Shown in pieces: positions 33,501-45,200 of a stretch of DNA of 64,000 bases. The stretch's first letter is position 1. The number at the start of each line of letters is the position of its first letter. Source of the stretch: Dictyophora rubrovolvata (taxonomy: Eukaryota > Basidiomycota > Agaricomycetes > Phallales > Phallaceae); assembly GCA_029959195.1 (NCBI GenBank), contig CP114120.1, forward strand, positions 558,001 through 622,000, in the 5' to 3' direction. Under the pieces are notes generated by a model. That model was not told where the DNA came from, made no database searches, and saw only the letters and a program-made list of their open reading frames with translations. Position numbers and translations under genes: made by a program.

Positions 33501-36500
33501 AGGAGCGCGTTGGCATTCCATGGAGATGGCAGGGATTACTTGTCTAACTGGTGCAACTATTATTCAAATGGCTCGTCAATTGGTGGAACAAATCGGTCGG
33601 CCTCTTGAGCTGGATACGGATGGTATTTGGTGCATGCTTCCCGGTGTCTTTCCGGAGAACTTTACGTTCAAGGTTATCAAGGGCAAGCCGGTGGCCTTCT
33701 CTTACCCTTGTACCATGTTGAATCACCTCGTCCACGCCAAATTTACCAACCATCAGTATCATGATTATGATAAGAAAACCGGTCGTTACGTTGTCCACAG
33801 CGAAAACTCCATTTTCTTCGAGCTCGATGGTCCTTACAGAGCCATGATATTGCCGTCATCTAAGGAGGAAGATAAACTACTAAAGAAACGATATGCCGTA
33901 TTCAATCATGACGGTTCTTTAGCGGAGCTGAAAGGATTTGAAGTTAAACGAAGAGGGGAGTTGCAGCTCATTAAAATCTTCCAGTCACAGATTTTCGAGA
34001 AATTTCTGCTGGGGACAACTACCGAAGAATGTTATGGAGCAGTTGCTGAAGTCGCCGATAGGTGGTTAGACATCCTCTTTACGAAAGGAGAAACTCTGAC
34101 GGATGACGAGCTGGTCGAGCTTATTGCCGAAAATCGGAGCATGTCGAAGACGTTAGCTGAATATGGTGGTCAGAAATCAACGTCAATAAGTACGGCTCGT
34201 AGGCTAGCGGAGTTCTTAGGTGATCAAATGGTTAAAGACAAGGGTCTGGCATGCAAATTTATTATCTCAGCAAAACCCATTGGTGCTCCTGTTACGGATC
34301 GTGCTGTCCCTATAGCCATCTTTTCAGCAGAAGAAGGTATCAAGCGGACGTATCTTCGAAAATGGCTCAAGGACAGCAGCCTGACAAATTTCGATTTGCG
34401 CTCAATTCTCGACTGGGATTATTATATCGAACGAATGGGTTCCGTTATTCAGAAGCTCATTACTATTCCTGCGGCTATGCAGAAAGTATCAAACCCTGTT
34501 CCACGGATTCGACATCCGGACTGGCTTCATAAACGTGTTGTTGCTTTAGAAGATAAATTCCAGCAGCATAAAGTCACCGACTTCTTTAAAAAAGTCGACC
34601 CAGCCGCGAGGCTTATTCCGGAAGATTTAGAAGATTTTGAATCCCAAGCTGAGCTTAAAGCAGCCGTACCCAAGTCGAAGAAACCGGATGAGAAGAAACC
34701 CAAGCCGTCGAAGGCGCCGCTCCCGAATCCATCTGTTGACTACTCAGCATGGTTGAAAGCTATGCGAGTGCGCTGGAGAGAAAAACGAGCGACCACTTTG
34801 GAGAGTTCTTCTGGCCAAGCTGTCCCCGCCATGTTCCGTGGAGTGAAAGCACGAGTATCTAAATCGTGGGATGTCGTCCAAATCCGTCCCGGTCGTGGTC
34901 CAGGTCGATTTACTCTTTGGCTTTGGGTTGACGCTGAGCTCGTCCCGGTGACCTTGCGGGTACCTAGGGAATTCTATCTGAATCTCAAACAGCCTGCGAA
35001 AGACGGTACTTTTGATGATCATTACACTTGCGAATCTCTAGTTCGTACGTTGCCCCGGAACCGACCTTGTCTTAATTTGTACAAAATTACGACTGCGGAA
35101 GAATTGTATATCCAAGAAGAAGTTCATTTCATCAATCTGATAAATAGTCCGAACGTAGACGGAGTGTACGAACTAAAGGTACATCCTCCCTGATGTCTGT
35201 TCTTCGTTATGTATTAACTCAGTACAGGTACCACTTTCTGTTCGTGCCTTGCTGAAGCTTGGGGCTTCGTGTACACTGGTCAATCAGGGCGAAATGATGC
35301 TAAACCGAGCCCGCGACATTGGTTTTGATCTCCAGCAGCTTGAACGTTCCAGTGTCAGTACTCGTGGAAAAACGAAGTATCTTAACAATGGCGAAGGGTT
35401 CAAATATCTCTTCCTGTATCACGCTATCTCTTCAAATGGGTCTGTTCACATCTTTGCTATTTTCCATCCGGCGGGAAACGTCCATCTACACACCGTAGAT
35501 CCCGCGACACAACGGCAGCCGCTAGTCAAATTGCAAGAAGTATACCGGGAGTTTCTGAAGCGAGTGGGAGGCGATCAATCTCTCATAGAATATCCTGATC
35601 ATTTGGATTTCACAACTTCATACCACAGCAACGACCTGACAGCGTTGAAAGTGATCTCGCGGGAATTGACTATGCTGGAAAACCGTTCAATCATCCTGAT
35701 CATCTCGTCAAGTAAAAGTCTCGAATACTTCGAAAATAACATCCCTAAACTGTCTAAGTTTCCTGTTTTTACCATGCCACACAATCGATCTGCTCATATT
35801 CTCGATACTTTGCCCTGGCAGGTGGATGCTGGAAAAAAGATGCTTACCCGTTATCTTTGTGTTGGACAGTGGCTAAAGCTGACATTGGATCAAGCAGTTT
35901 ACTTCGATGTCCCTATCGGTCATATAGAAGGCGATTATCCTCTTTTTGTGGCGGATATAGTATTTTCCCGGATGCTCCAGAAACAGGATATCTTACTTTG
36001 GTGGTCTCCAAACGAACGGCCTGATTGGGGTGGCATGGAGGACGATTTTCAGCCAGTTGAAGAGCTTCAGAGTCCAGAGTATCATGCTCCTGGCTGTTAT
36101 TCCAATGTCTGCTTGTCAATGAAAATGAAAAACCTTGCCATTGACGCCGTCCTGCAGTCGTCGGTTGTGAACGAGCTGGAAGGAAGCGGGGGAACAACCG
36201 CCTTTGACTCTACGAGCCACACACTGGACGACTACTCTCAGGGTATTCCGCAGACAACGTTAACATTGGGGGATGCTGTCATTTCGCCTCAAATTTTCAG
36301 TATTGTCAAATCAATGGTTAAGACCTGGCTTCTAGATAAAGCGCGCGCTACCGAGAGTCCATCCCCCCCCGATGTCGCAGTTGAGCATTTCTGGCGATGG
36401 GTTTGTGCCAATGCTGCTCATATGTTTGATCCAAATCTTCAAAAGTTCATTAATGGATTAATGCACAAGACTTTTATTCAGCTTCGCGCTGAGTTTAAAC

Positions 36501-37738
36501 GACTTGGATCGAGCGTAGTCTACGCAGATTTCAATAGAATCCTACTTGTCACGTCGAAGCCCCCGGGAACTGCCTTCGCTTATGCCACCTATATCACTTC
36601 GGCGGTCAATTCTCATGAATTGTTCAAGCATATCTTCTTCGAGATGGAAGACTACTACGACTTCTTGCTCTACATGGATAACTTCAATTGCGGGGCGCTT
36701 TGTCAGGAGCACCCTGGGAAAGCTCAGACCACTAGCAAAACGATTTTGAAGATGAGTTGGAGTACAACGCGTTTCTTACCTCCGGCGATTCAACCTCATT
36801 TCTTGGAGGCCGTGAAATATTTTATCCTGGAGATGTCAAAAATAAAACGGAAGAATTCTGAAAACGCGCGCACGCCCATGAGAGTTTTAGAAAATTTGTC
36901 TCAAGATTATGCTACGCAGGCAGACGAAGCGAAACAGAAAGAAGTGGAAAACTGTCATACATTCATCAGTCAACGCTTGACGAGGAAGATGTTACGCATG
37001 GTTGGGCAAATCGTAGATGATTACAAACGTTCCTTCATGACGGCACTGGATGATGATGATGCAGAACCCGAAATGGATTTTGCCTTTCCGATTTTACCGG
37101 GTTCACATCTTTCTCTGTCGAACCCACCGCTAGAATTTATCAAATCCGTTTGCGCAGTCTTTGCGCTCGCGAAGGATTTCAGTACCGAAATTGGGATTCT
37201 CAAACGAAATCTACTGGATCTCATTGGCGTGCGTGAATTCGCTGAAGAGGCGATATTCAAAAATCCATGTGAGCCTCTCAAACTACCCATGGTTATTTGT
37301 CAACATTGCAGTTCTATTCGCGACTTCGACTTTTGTCGAGACATCACTCTTTTCCCATCGAACACGAGAGTTGTGAAGAAGTGGTGCTGTTTGGAGTGTG
37401 GTTGCGAATACGACCGAGCTACTATCGAGTTTGCTCTGATTAGCATGGCCCTTCGGATAGAGGCGATGTTCGTTCCTCAGGATTTGAAGTGCAGCAAATG
37501 CAAGCAACTTCGGTCTGACAACCTCTCGAGGCGCTGTAAATGTTCTGCCAACTATCAGTTTACTCTCAACGCTACTGAATCTCGTCGGAAGCTACGCACT
37601 CTGGTAAATATTGCCACAGTCCATAATCTTCACAAACTTAAGGTTAGTGATCGTATGTTTTGTTTTTTCGTGGTGTATACGTGCTTAGAATCGTTTGGTT
37701 AATAGGAATGTGCTCAAGTTATGTTAGAAAATTGGTGA
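30513..37738 (+). CDS. POL2: DNA polymerase epsilon catalytic subunit
   Basis: Eleven exons (30513-30785, 30835-30960, 31010-31105, 31159-31480, 31536-31840, 31899-32215, 32267-32447, 32502-32687, 32740-35178, 35228-37642, 37706-37738) sum to 6693 nt, or 2230 residues, matching the family length. This is the leading-strand replicative polymerase. The 3'-5' exonuclease has Exo I MAFDIETT (about residue 310), Exo [12 protein letters not shown] and Exo [16 protein letters not shown]. Polymerase motifs are A ([11 protein letters not shown]), B ([18 protein letters not shown]) and C (LELDTDGIW). The Cys-containing [16 protein letters not shown] segment corresponds to the epsilon-specific Fe-S site. 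The second half is the inactive exo-pol repeat. It ends with two zinc modules (CQHC...CCLEC and CSKC...CKC). No disruption seen. Confidence 0.97.
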
Positions 37739-39482
37739 TGACTGCTGCTTAACGGACACATCGGACAATCAGTGTGTATCAATACCCCTTGTTATGTAGT
37801 TGAGATACCCCCCTTTAGAGTATTATTACTTGTATTTCAGGAAAAATTGGAGACCAAATGAGACTGGATCTCTTTTGAGATCTGTTGCATCGAGCCATTG
37901 CTGAATCTTTTTAAAATTGAAATCCGGGTATCTATGAAGTGTGATAGGACACTTGTAAGGTATTTGTACTACTACTGTTCAGTACTAATGTGCGCAGTAG
38001 CAAAAGTGATAGGTTGACATACTGAGCGGAGATGCGAGCTCGAGCGTGGCGCAGGTATATATTCGTCAGTTCATTATCATGATCTTGATTCGATATACGC
38101 GTCGGGGTTAATGCATAATGACGCGGACGTTCCTAATATATATGAATAACGGTCTGCGCGATCAACAGATGGGGAGTTAGGAACCTTCTGTAGGCAAGCT
38201 ATAAAGCCCCATTAATTCATTCGTCGTATGAAAGAACCCGGTTTCGTTTTTCAAATTCGAAATTTTTGTCGGAGTCCGGAGGTAGCCTATATATCATCCT
38301 ACCTATATATATATGCCTCTGGTGAGCTGGCATATCTTTCCGTGAACCAATCGGAAATGTCTATCACTGAAAGACCCCATCGATGACGACTTTGAGTCTA
38401 TTTACGGATGACATAGGTAATTTTTGAATAAATCGTATTCATTTATTTGATTTCATTGACGTTGACAGACCGGGACTTGTGCCTATATATTCAAGCTCGA
38501 ATTCGAATCCTTGTGTCACTATCACGCCAATGCTCGCTTTGACAGGCGAAAATTTTGCGAAAGTAAGGGACAGTGATAAGCATGCACACGATTCAAATTT
38601 GCTCGGAGAGGGTCAAAGAAACTCAAATGTTCCTACACAGGGTCGAGCTGATGCAATGCAAATTTGTTTTTCTTAAATTAATCGCAGGATTGAACGAAAT
38701 TGTCGCTTTCGCTTTCCGGATATCCGAGGTCGGTAAATATGGCTTGCGTGCGAATTTATATGGGCGCCCCGGGTATAATTTATTCAATAATTGATTACTA
38801 AACAGCACTCACGCCATGCCTTTTTCTGTTTTCGGCACTTTCTGAGTGCAACAAAAAAGCTCAAAAAAGTAGCCCGTCAAGTACTTATTTCATTTTATTG
38901 TGTCGTTTGCGCAATTTCCAAACCTTTCAGACATGGGAAAAAACTTTCCGATATGCCAAAATTAATGTCAGGAGTAGGCTTTCCCCCGTCAAAGTTAATT
39001 TACTCAGAAAGGCTATATTAAAGTGAGAATGCCTTGAGGCAGCACCTGCGAATTTTCCGTCTCAATACGCATTTGGAGTTGAGATCTAGTATCATCTTCG
39101 CCTTGTTTTGCCTATCTAGGAATAAATGTGATGCTAGTACCCAAAACACTCACCTCGGCGTGCGGCAAGAGACCACTCGGAGACTGATAAACTTCGGTCT
39201 CGACTGAGGTACACTTCTTTTCACACATTCCGTCCAAGAAACGGTCAATTCCCAATCAATTCCACGCGTATTTGAGAAAGAAGAAAGGTTTCCAGAGCTT
39301 AGCCGCACGGTAGCTCACAATGCAGGTGTTCTGCCATAGACGCTCCTTTCGACCTGTCATCTATTTAAAAAAAAAAAAGTCCTAGCTCTAAAAAAAGTTC
39401 CCCGTCCCCCATCGTATCACGCATATTATTCCAAGAAACAATATAACCACTTCTCCTAATACCATTCTTGTCTTCGTGCACA
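37739..39482. other. Intergenic region (1.7 kb)
   Basis: AT-rich with several TATA-like runs (around 38290-38315). Short frames at 38479-38800 have no recognisable similarity. A T/A-rich tract near 39363-39380 lies close to the Old Yellow Enzyme start and may belong to its promoter. Confidence 0.4.
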
Positions 39483-41117
39483 ATGTCTTCCTTAAGTGAC
39501 TTCCTCCAACTAGGAGAACTGTCTTTACGAAATCGCAACATTGTTGCATCTATGACCCGCAATCGATCAACCGGAAATCTTCCCAACGCGCTTACCGCCG
39601 AATATTATGCCCAAAGAGCATCAGGAAAGGCCGGCTTGATCATAACTGAGGGGACGCTTATAAGCCAACAAGGGTAATTTTCTATTTTCCCTCATTCAGT
39701 TTGCTTCCACGAGGCTGGTAGAATGGAGTTGGTCGCTCATTTGTGTTTTTAATTCTAGCACTGAATTGTCGAATATTCCAGGAATTTGGAATAGAAATCA
39801 AATTAAAGCGTGGAACGAGGTTGTTCGAGCCGTTCATACAGCCGGGAGCCAAATATTTTGTCAAGTAAGTCTGTTTCTCTTTGCCCTCCATCTTGTTTCA
39901 TTATTGATATGTGATAGTTGCTACATGGTACGAAGTTTGAAACATCATCAAGAGGTTGCTTTACTAAAAGAGTCCGTATACAAAGTTGGCCGTCTGAGCC
40001 ATCCAGATATGCCTGAACAAAAGGCCTCAAAAACTGTATGTTACGCCCGTGATTTTCATACATTTAGTCTCCACGCTGAACACGTTCGTTAAGCCCATTT
40101 ATGCACCTTCCGCCATTCCCGCCCGTGGAGGAAGATTTTCCTTACTACCTGGTCATCCTGGATATGTAATGGTCAGCTCTGGTCCGAAGTATTTATTAGT
40201 ATGCCCTTTGCCAATTTACATTCAACCACAGCCAACAGCAATACCCGATCCAAGAGAACTCGTATCGTTGTATAAATCCGCTGCGCAGAACGCTAAACAA
40301 GCAGGTTTTGACGGGGTGGAAAGTAAGGAGCCGATGTTTTTTCACTCGCCTTGCTATCTATTTGACAAAATGATTAAATGGGCTTTCTGCTGCTTTTTTA
40401 GTTCATGCCGGCGATGGCTATCTTCCCCATCAGTTCCTTGATAGTTCCAGTAATCAGCGTGTAGATCGATGGGGTGATAGCATTGAGAACAGAGCTCGGT
40501 TTACGTTGGAGGTAGTACGAGCTCTGATAGAAGTTTGGGGCTACGATCGCGTCGGTGTTAAACTCACTCCGTGTGGAGGGCTTAATGACGTTGGAATGTC
40601 GCTGGAGGATACAATTCAGACGTATACCTATCTCGTGCAGCAGCTCGATGAGTTGCAGGTTGCGTATGTTTGTTTGGTAAGAGAGCCCCCGGACCGGACG
40701 CTATATGTCAGTCACAAAGGTGAGTCCCCGTCCCCGCTTCTGGCTCTAACCACCTGATCAGCAACTGTGTCTTTTTCGGTAGCCATATCTAGAAGCACCC
40801 CACACGACGTCCTGGAGACATACCGCCACTACATCCGTCGATCGTATCTCTTCCTCAATGCTGGCATATCCATCTGCGAAGCAGAAGAACTTCTTCGTGA
40901 AAACAAGATTGATGCTGTAGTCTTTGGAAGGCTGTGGATTTCCCATCCTGATTTGCAGCTTCGAATTGAGCACGGCCTTCCGGTCGACGTTCCTATCGAT
41001 CCCACGACCATCATTGGTGGGTCAGGTGATACAGATCCGAGAAGAGGATATGTAGATTATCCCGCTATTGTTATCAATACTCCAAGTGGAATCACGATTA
41101 AAGGTTTCTCTTGCTGA
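39483..41117 (+). CDS. Old Yellow Enzyme family NADH:flavin oxidoreductase
   Basis: Eight exons (39483-39673, 39759-39864, 39918-39927, 39986-40035, 40094-40171, 40232-40322, 40402-40719, 40783-41117) sum to 1179 nt, or 392 residues. The family uses FMN and NAD(P)H to reduce activated C=C bonds. Landmarks are RNRNIVASMTRNRS, ICQLLHVGRLSHPDM, YAPSAIPARGG, GFDGVEIHAGDGYLPHQFLD, SSSNQRVDRWGDSIENRARF, VFGRLWISHPDL and a C-terminal YPAI. At the substrate-activating site most relatives have H-x-x-N (HGANGYL). Here the motif is HAGDGYL, with Asp where Asn is expected, while the proton-donor Tyr is kept. A 10-nt microexon encodes LLH before VGR. It lies 1.6 kb upstream of two methyltransferase genes on the same strand. 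Confidence 0.9.
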
Positions 41118-42723
41118 TTTGGATCGCTGAAAGCATAACAAGGGAGATCGATATAGTATTTATCATACGCACTGACATACTCATGATCTGGGACTTTGAA
41201 ATTTCGAGAACTAGTAACGCTGTACTTGTTTCCTGTTCAAAGTATCCAAACAAGTAATATACAAGTCAGTGGGGCATTTTTTCATCCAACAATATATTCT
41301 CCGCTTATTATCAACATTTACGAGGATCAAGAACATATTAGGAACACAAGCTTTTAATAACCGCTTCTCTATTAGCCAGAGCTGGTCAGGCATTACTACC
41401 GATCAGAATCAAGGAAATTGCCATTTGCAAATTATTGCAGACATCAATGGAATATCAGTACCCACAGTCCGCCTATGATGAATCAGTGTGGCATGTACAC
41501 CTATAGTTTCGAATTGGAATCGAGATAAATACCATTAATATGTAGACATTTATTGAGAGTATGCAAGCCGTGGCTGAGTTGTTGGTGGTTTTATTGTAAT
41601 GGCCTTCAAAGTCTAAAGCACAATTGAGTTGGCATTAGTCTGTCCAAATTGTCGGGTTCAAACTCATGTCTAGTACATTAGGCCACGATGGTCGCGAAGC
41701 AGAGATCTGCAAGAAGAACGCCATGATACATATATTGAAACCCTGAGAGGTAACCATTTCATATATGCAGCCCTGAAAGAACGAAGACTCGTCGGAGACT
41801 CCTCTTTTCGGAAATCATGCCTGCATAATTGACGGACCGCGACGGCTATTACCAAATTAAGAGAGCGGTGCCGTTAACTACGAAGAATTGACCTTGTTCG
41901 TTTAAGTATAGAAAAAGCCTAAAAGCTTCTTTTTCGGCAGTTCCCTTACGGCTGAAGTGTCGGTGGGCAACGTTTATTTTAAATATGTAAAAGAAAATTC
42001 TCTCGCTCGGCTTCTCACGCGTGCAAAACACGTTTAGCGAACGAGACAAGACGCTGTAGCAAGATTGAGAATCGGGACTCTGGGAAGAGGTCTTAATAGG
42101 AAAGATTCAAGTTTGCTTGTCAACGTGGTATGTATTCCGCTGCACCCTGGAACAATTTGGGAGATTAGATATTGCGTGAATAAATTTTTAAAAAGGCGTC
42201 TTGCATGTCTAGATCGTCAGGAGAATCAACAATTAGTTGGCGAATTTCCATCAAAATACTGAGTGGACCGGCACTGGTCCAGCCGCCGCCAGTGGTACCT
42301 AAGAATCTATTATCTGCCTGACGTCAGCGACCACCCATGACGGTAAATTAGATAACCACTGGCACGAATTTCACCTTCAGAACATCAGGATCATTACGAG
42401 AGAAAGTTCGTAAACGTTTCAAAAATATCCACCAGTTGAGGTCTTGCTGACAAGGAACAGAAACGTAAGCGAACAGGGCGCTTTTTTGAAAGTCGGTCGA
42501 TAATCAATGTCGAGTATGCTGGTGACTCACTGTGTTGAGTCACAGTCCAACAGAGCGTCTTTTTTTTCGACATAAAAGTGCATACATCGTCTTCGGGTTT
42601 ATCAACTTCCGTGCACCCTTTCATTTGTGTTTGTCCTATTGAATCCGTAAGTGTTTGCTCAAAATCCCGAGCCGTCATAATAATGAAGATTGATTATACC
42701 GACAGCTATAGTTCCAAAACAAA
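41118..42723. other. Intergenic region (1.6 kb)
   Basis: No supported gene. A string resembling a tRNA T-arm near 41650 has no cloverleaf. The last 200 nt are the likely promoter and 5' UTR of the first methyltransferase. Confidence 0.4.
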
Positions 42724-43542
42724 ATGTCTGAAACAGCCCCCAAATATCTTCATGGACATCACGAATCAGTCCTTCGATCGCACACATGGAGAACTGCGGC
42801 GAATTCCGCTGCATATCTTCTGGAACATTTAAAGCCAAATTACCACATTCTGGATATCGGATGTGGTCCGGGGACGATCACCGCCGATTTGGCTGCTTTA
42901 GTTCCAAATGGAAAAGTGTTGGGCTTGGATCACTCTTCTGAGGTGTTGGAACAAGCACGAGCGACGGCTTCGAAACGCGATTTGAAAAATATTGATTTTA
43001 CCACCGGAGATGTGCACGCGCTTCAATTTCCCGATGCTACCTTCGATGTCGTACATATTCATCAAGTCCTCCAACATATTCCTGATCCCGTTAGAGCATT
43101 TGCCGAAATGCGTCGAGTCACCAAGCCTGGAGGAATCGTTGCGGTCAGAGAATGTGACATGAGCTCTTTTACGTGGTACCCAGAAACGAAGGATCTAAAC
43201 GAATTCCTACCTGTTTACCTTCGCACGGCCGAAAGCGTTGGTGGCACACCTAAAGCCGGACGTCACCTTATCGCTTGGGCCAGAAAGGGAGGTTTTGACC
43301 GTAGTGATATCACAGTTACTGTGAGCACTTGGGCTTTCACTACCCCCCAAGATAGAATTTGGTGGGGAGAGCTTTGGGCTGACAGAATCTTGTCGTCTTC
43401 CTTCGCCAAGTCCGCAATTGAAGGGAAGATAGCGACACAGGAGGACCTGGAAAGATATTCAAAGGCATGGCGAACTTGGGAAGCTGATGAAGACGGATAT
43501 TTTGCGTTGATGCACGGTGAAGTCATTTGTCGCGTAAATTAA
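42724..43542 (+). CDS. SAM-dependent methyltransferase, copy 1
   Basis: Intronless gene of 272 residues with a class I Rossmann methyltransferase fold of the UbiE/Methyltransf_11 type. Motif I is ILDIGCGPGTITADLA (about residues 41-56), the acidic SAM-binding strand is VLGLDHSS, the next is TTGDVHALQFPDATFDVV, then the HQVLQHIPDP...EMRRVTKPGG block. The C-terminal half carries the family's WWGELWADRI segment. The enzyme class moves a methyl group from SAM to a small-molecule acceptor, which cannot be inferred here. It is followed 413 bp later by a close paralogue on the same strand, so the pair arose by tandem duplication. The ATG at 42724 matches the start of the paralogue (both lead into YLHGHHESVLRSH). 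Confidence 0.9.
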   Translation: MSETAPKYLHGHHESVLRSHTWRTAANSAAYLLEHLKPNYHILDIGCGPGTITADLAALVPNGKVLGLDHSSEVLEQARATASKRDLKNIDFTTGDVHALQFPDATFDVVHIHQVLQHIPDPVRAFAEMRRVTKPGGIVAVRECDMSSFTWYPETKDLNEFLPVYLRTAESVGGTPKAGRHLIAWARKGGFDRSDITVTVSTWAFTTPQDRIWWGELWADRILSSSFAKSAIEGKIATQEDLERYSKAWRTWEADEDGYFALMHGEVICRVN

Positions 43543-43955
43543 AGTTCCAGCCCGGCTCTTTCCATGTACCCGAGCTCGGTCGTAAAATAATACATTGATA
43601 GATAGATTTCTGGAAATCGTGTTTTTTTGGTCGATGTCGTTGGTGATAAAGTATGTCGTATAAAACATCATGGGAATTTTACCTCGCAAGACGAACGTAC
43701 ACTACCGAGTTCCGAATTTAGCAGCTCGGGTTAGATTTCAAGCACCAAATTCTGATTTGGAAATTAGAGGTGAGTCATTTCTAAAAAAAAAACTCTCGGA
43801 CCCGAATCAATGGATAGTATTTATACCCTGAGATAATGGTATTGAACTTGGAAGCTTTAATCTGCTGTACATTCAAAGAGTAGGCGACAGTTCGAAACGT
43901 TTCGAGATAATCTTTCTGAAAATGCTTTAGAACAATTACGTATAAGGACTAGAAA
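43543..43955. other. Spacer between the tandem methyltransferase genes
   Basis: 413 bp holding the 3' end of copy 1 and the promoter of copy 2. No further duplicated coding sequence seen. Confidence 0.4.
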
Positions 43956-44774
43956 ATGACTAGCACAGACACTACCTATCTTCACGGACACCACGAATCC
44001 GTTCTCCGTTCCCATAGTTGGCGCACGGCGGCGAATTCAGCGGCATATCTTCTGAAATATCTGAATCCAAATATGTACATCTTGGATATCGGATGTGGAC
44101 CTGGAACGATTACCGCCGACTTTGCTGCCTTGGTCACCAATGGCAAAGTTCTCGGGTTGGAATATGATTCGGGTGTCTTAGACCAAGCACGAGAGAAGGC
44201 GGCTAAACTTGGATTGAAAAACATCGAATACACGACGGGAGATGTGCATGCGCTGAACTTCCCGGACGGTACTTTCGACGTCGTGCACGCTCATCAAGTC
44301 CTCCAGCACCTACGCGATCCTATCCAAGCCTTCAGCGAAATGCGTCGAGTCACCAAGCCTGGTGGTATAGTCGCAATCAGGGAGGGTGAAGTAGCCACTT
44401 TTACCGTGTATCCCGAAAGCAAAGATTTGGAAGAGTGGAAATCAGTTTACATACGAGCTGGAGAGAAAATCGGAAGCACACCGAAAGCGGGACGTCATTT
44501 AGTCGCTTGGGCTAAAAAGGCCGGTTTTGAACGCAAAGACATCACTGCCACGGCGAGCGCTTGGTGTTTCAATACGGCAGAGGACCGAGCGTGGTGGGGG
44601 GGAATGTGGGCGGACAGATTATTGAAATCATCCTTTTTGAATTCTGTCGTGGACAATCAGATTGCTACAAAAGAGGATTTGGAAAGATATGCGAAGGCGT
44701 GGGTGACCTGGAAGGATGACGAAGATGGGTGGTTGACGATGATCCATAGTGAAGTCATCTGTCGGGTGGTGTAA
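43956..44774 (+). CDS. SAM-dependent methyltransferase, copy 2
   Basis: Intronless, 272 residues, exactly the length of copy 1 and clearly its tandem duplicate (shared HGHHESVLRSH, WRTAANSAAYLL, HQVLQHxxDP, MRRVTKPGGI, SEVICRV-type end). Motif I is ILDIGCGPGTITADFA, followed by VLGLEYDSG with a Glu at the SAM-ribose position where copy 1 has Asp. Differences concentrate in the middle and C-terminal substrate-facing parts (GEVATFTVYPESKDLEEW against ECDMSSFTWYPETKDLNEF), consistent with different acceptors, though that is inference. The frame is intact with no sign of decay. Confidence 0.9.
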   Translation: MTSTDTTYLHGHHESVLRSHSWRTAANSAAYLLKYLNPNMYILDIGCGPGTITADFAALVTNGKVLGLEYDSGVLDQAREKAAKLGLKNIEYTTGDVHALNFPDGTFDVVHAHQVLQHLRDPIQAFSEMRRVTKPGGIVAIREGEVATFTVYPESKDLEEWKSVYIRAGEKIGSTPKAGRHLVAWAKKAGFERKDITATASAWCFNTAEDRAWWGGMWADRLLKSSFLNSVVDNQIATKEDLERYAKAWVTWKDDEDGWLTMIHSEVICRVV

Positions 44775-44929
44775 AAGCACCGTTCAAAGCTTTACTAACT
44801 AATGTGCATAATGTTGACTGGTTGAATTCAAAAAAATGGACTCTAATTAGGTTTGCCAGTACGATGGACTTCCTAGGAGTAGTGCAATGGTGATACGTTT
44901 CAGTTTCTCTCGGTTTAATGTCGAAGAAT

Positions 44930-45200
44930 ACCTTAAGCGAGTTCCGTCAGCCACATACAGAAAGTAGCTGTCAATTTAGTGGCATACCCTTTAGGAATTT
45001 GCTGGGAGGGGAACACATGCGTACTTCTTAGATATCGGGAACAATAACAGCCACACTTACGGTTCTGGTCAACCTTAATGGGAAAAGTGCTTGGTTTGGA
45101 GCATGGTTTGAGCAGGCACGAGCTATTGCATCCGAAGTCGTGATATTGTTGACCGAACCTTCTATCTTGTACGGGCATGTTCGAAGGACGTCATATATGG
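44930..45200 (+). pseudogene. Decayed third methyltransferase copy
   Basis: The nucleotide sequence aligns by eye with the 5' third of the two methyltransferase genes. A CACAT...CAGAAAG...GCATACC stretch parallels the WRTAANSAAYLL region, and TTCTTAGATATCGG matches ILDIG. The GCGPG part of motif I is missing. ATGGGAAAAGTGCTTGGTTTGGAGCA matches NGKVLGLE, and GAGCAGGCACGAGCTATTGCATC matches EQARAxAS. The frame is interrupted and similarity fades after about 45170. No second half is found. It lies directly downstream of copy 2, so a third tandem unit was once present. Confidence 0.7.

Noticed and set aside
7766-44774. Secondary-metabolite gene cluster (P450, monooxygenase, FAH hydrolase, Old Yellow Enzyme, methyltransferases)
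   Set aside because: No core synthase is visible, and the enzymes are interleaved with Pol epsilon, a v-SNARE, a carboxypeptidase and MsrA over 37 kb. Only local pairs are worth testing.
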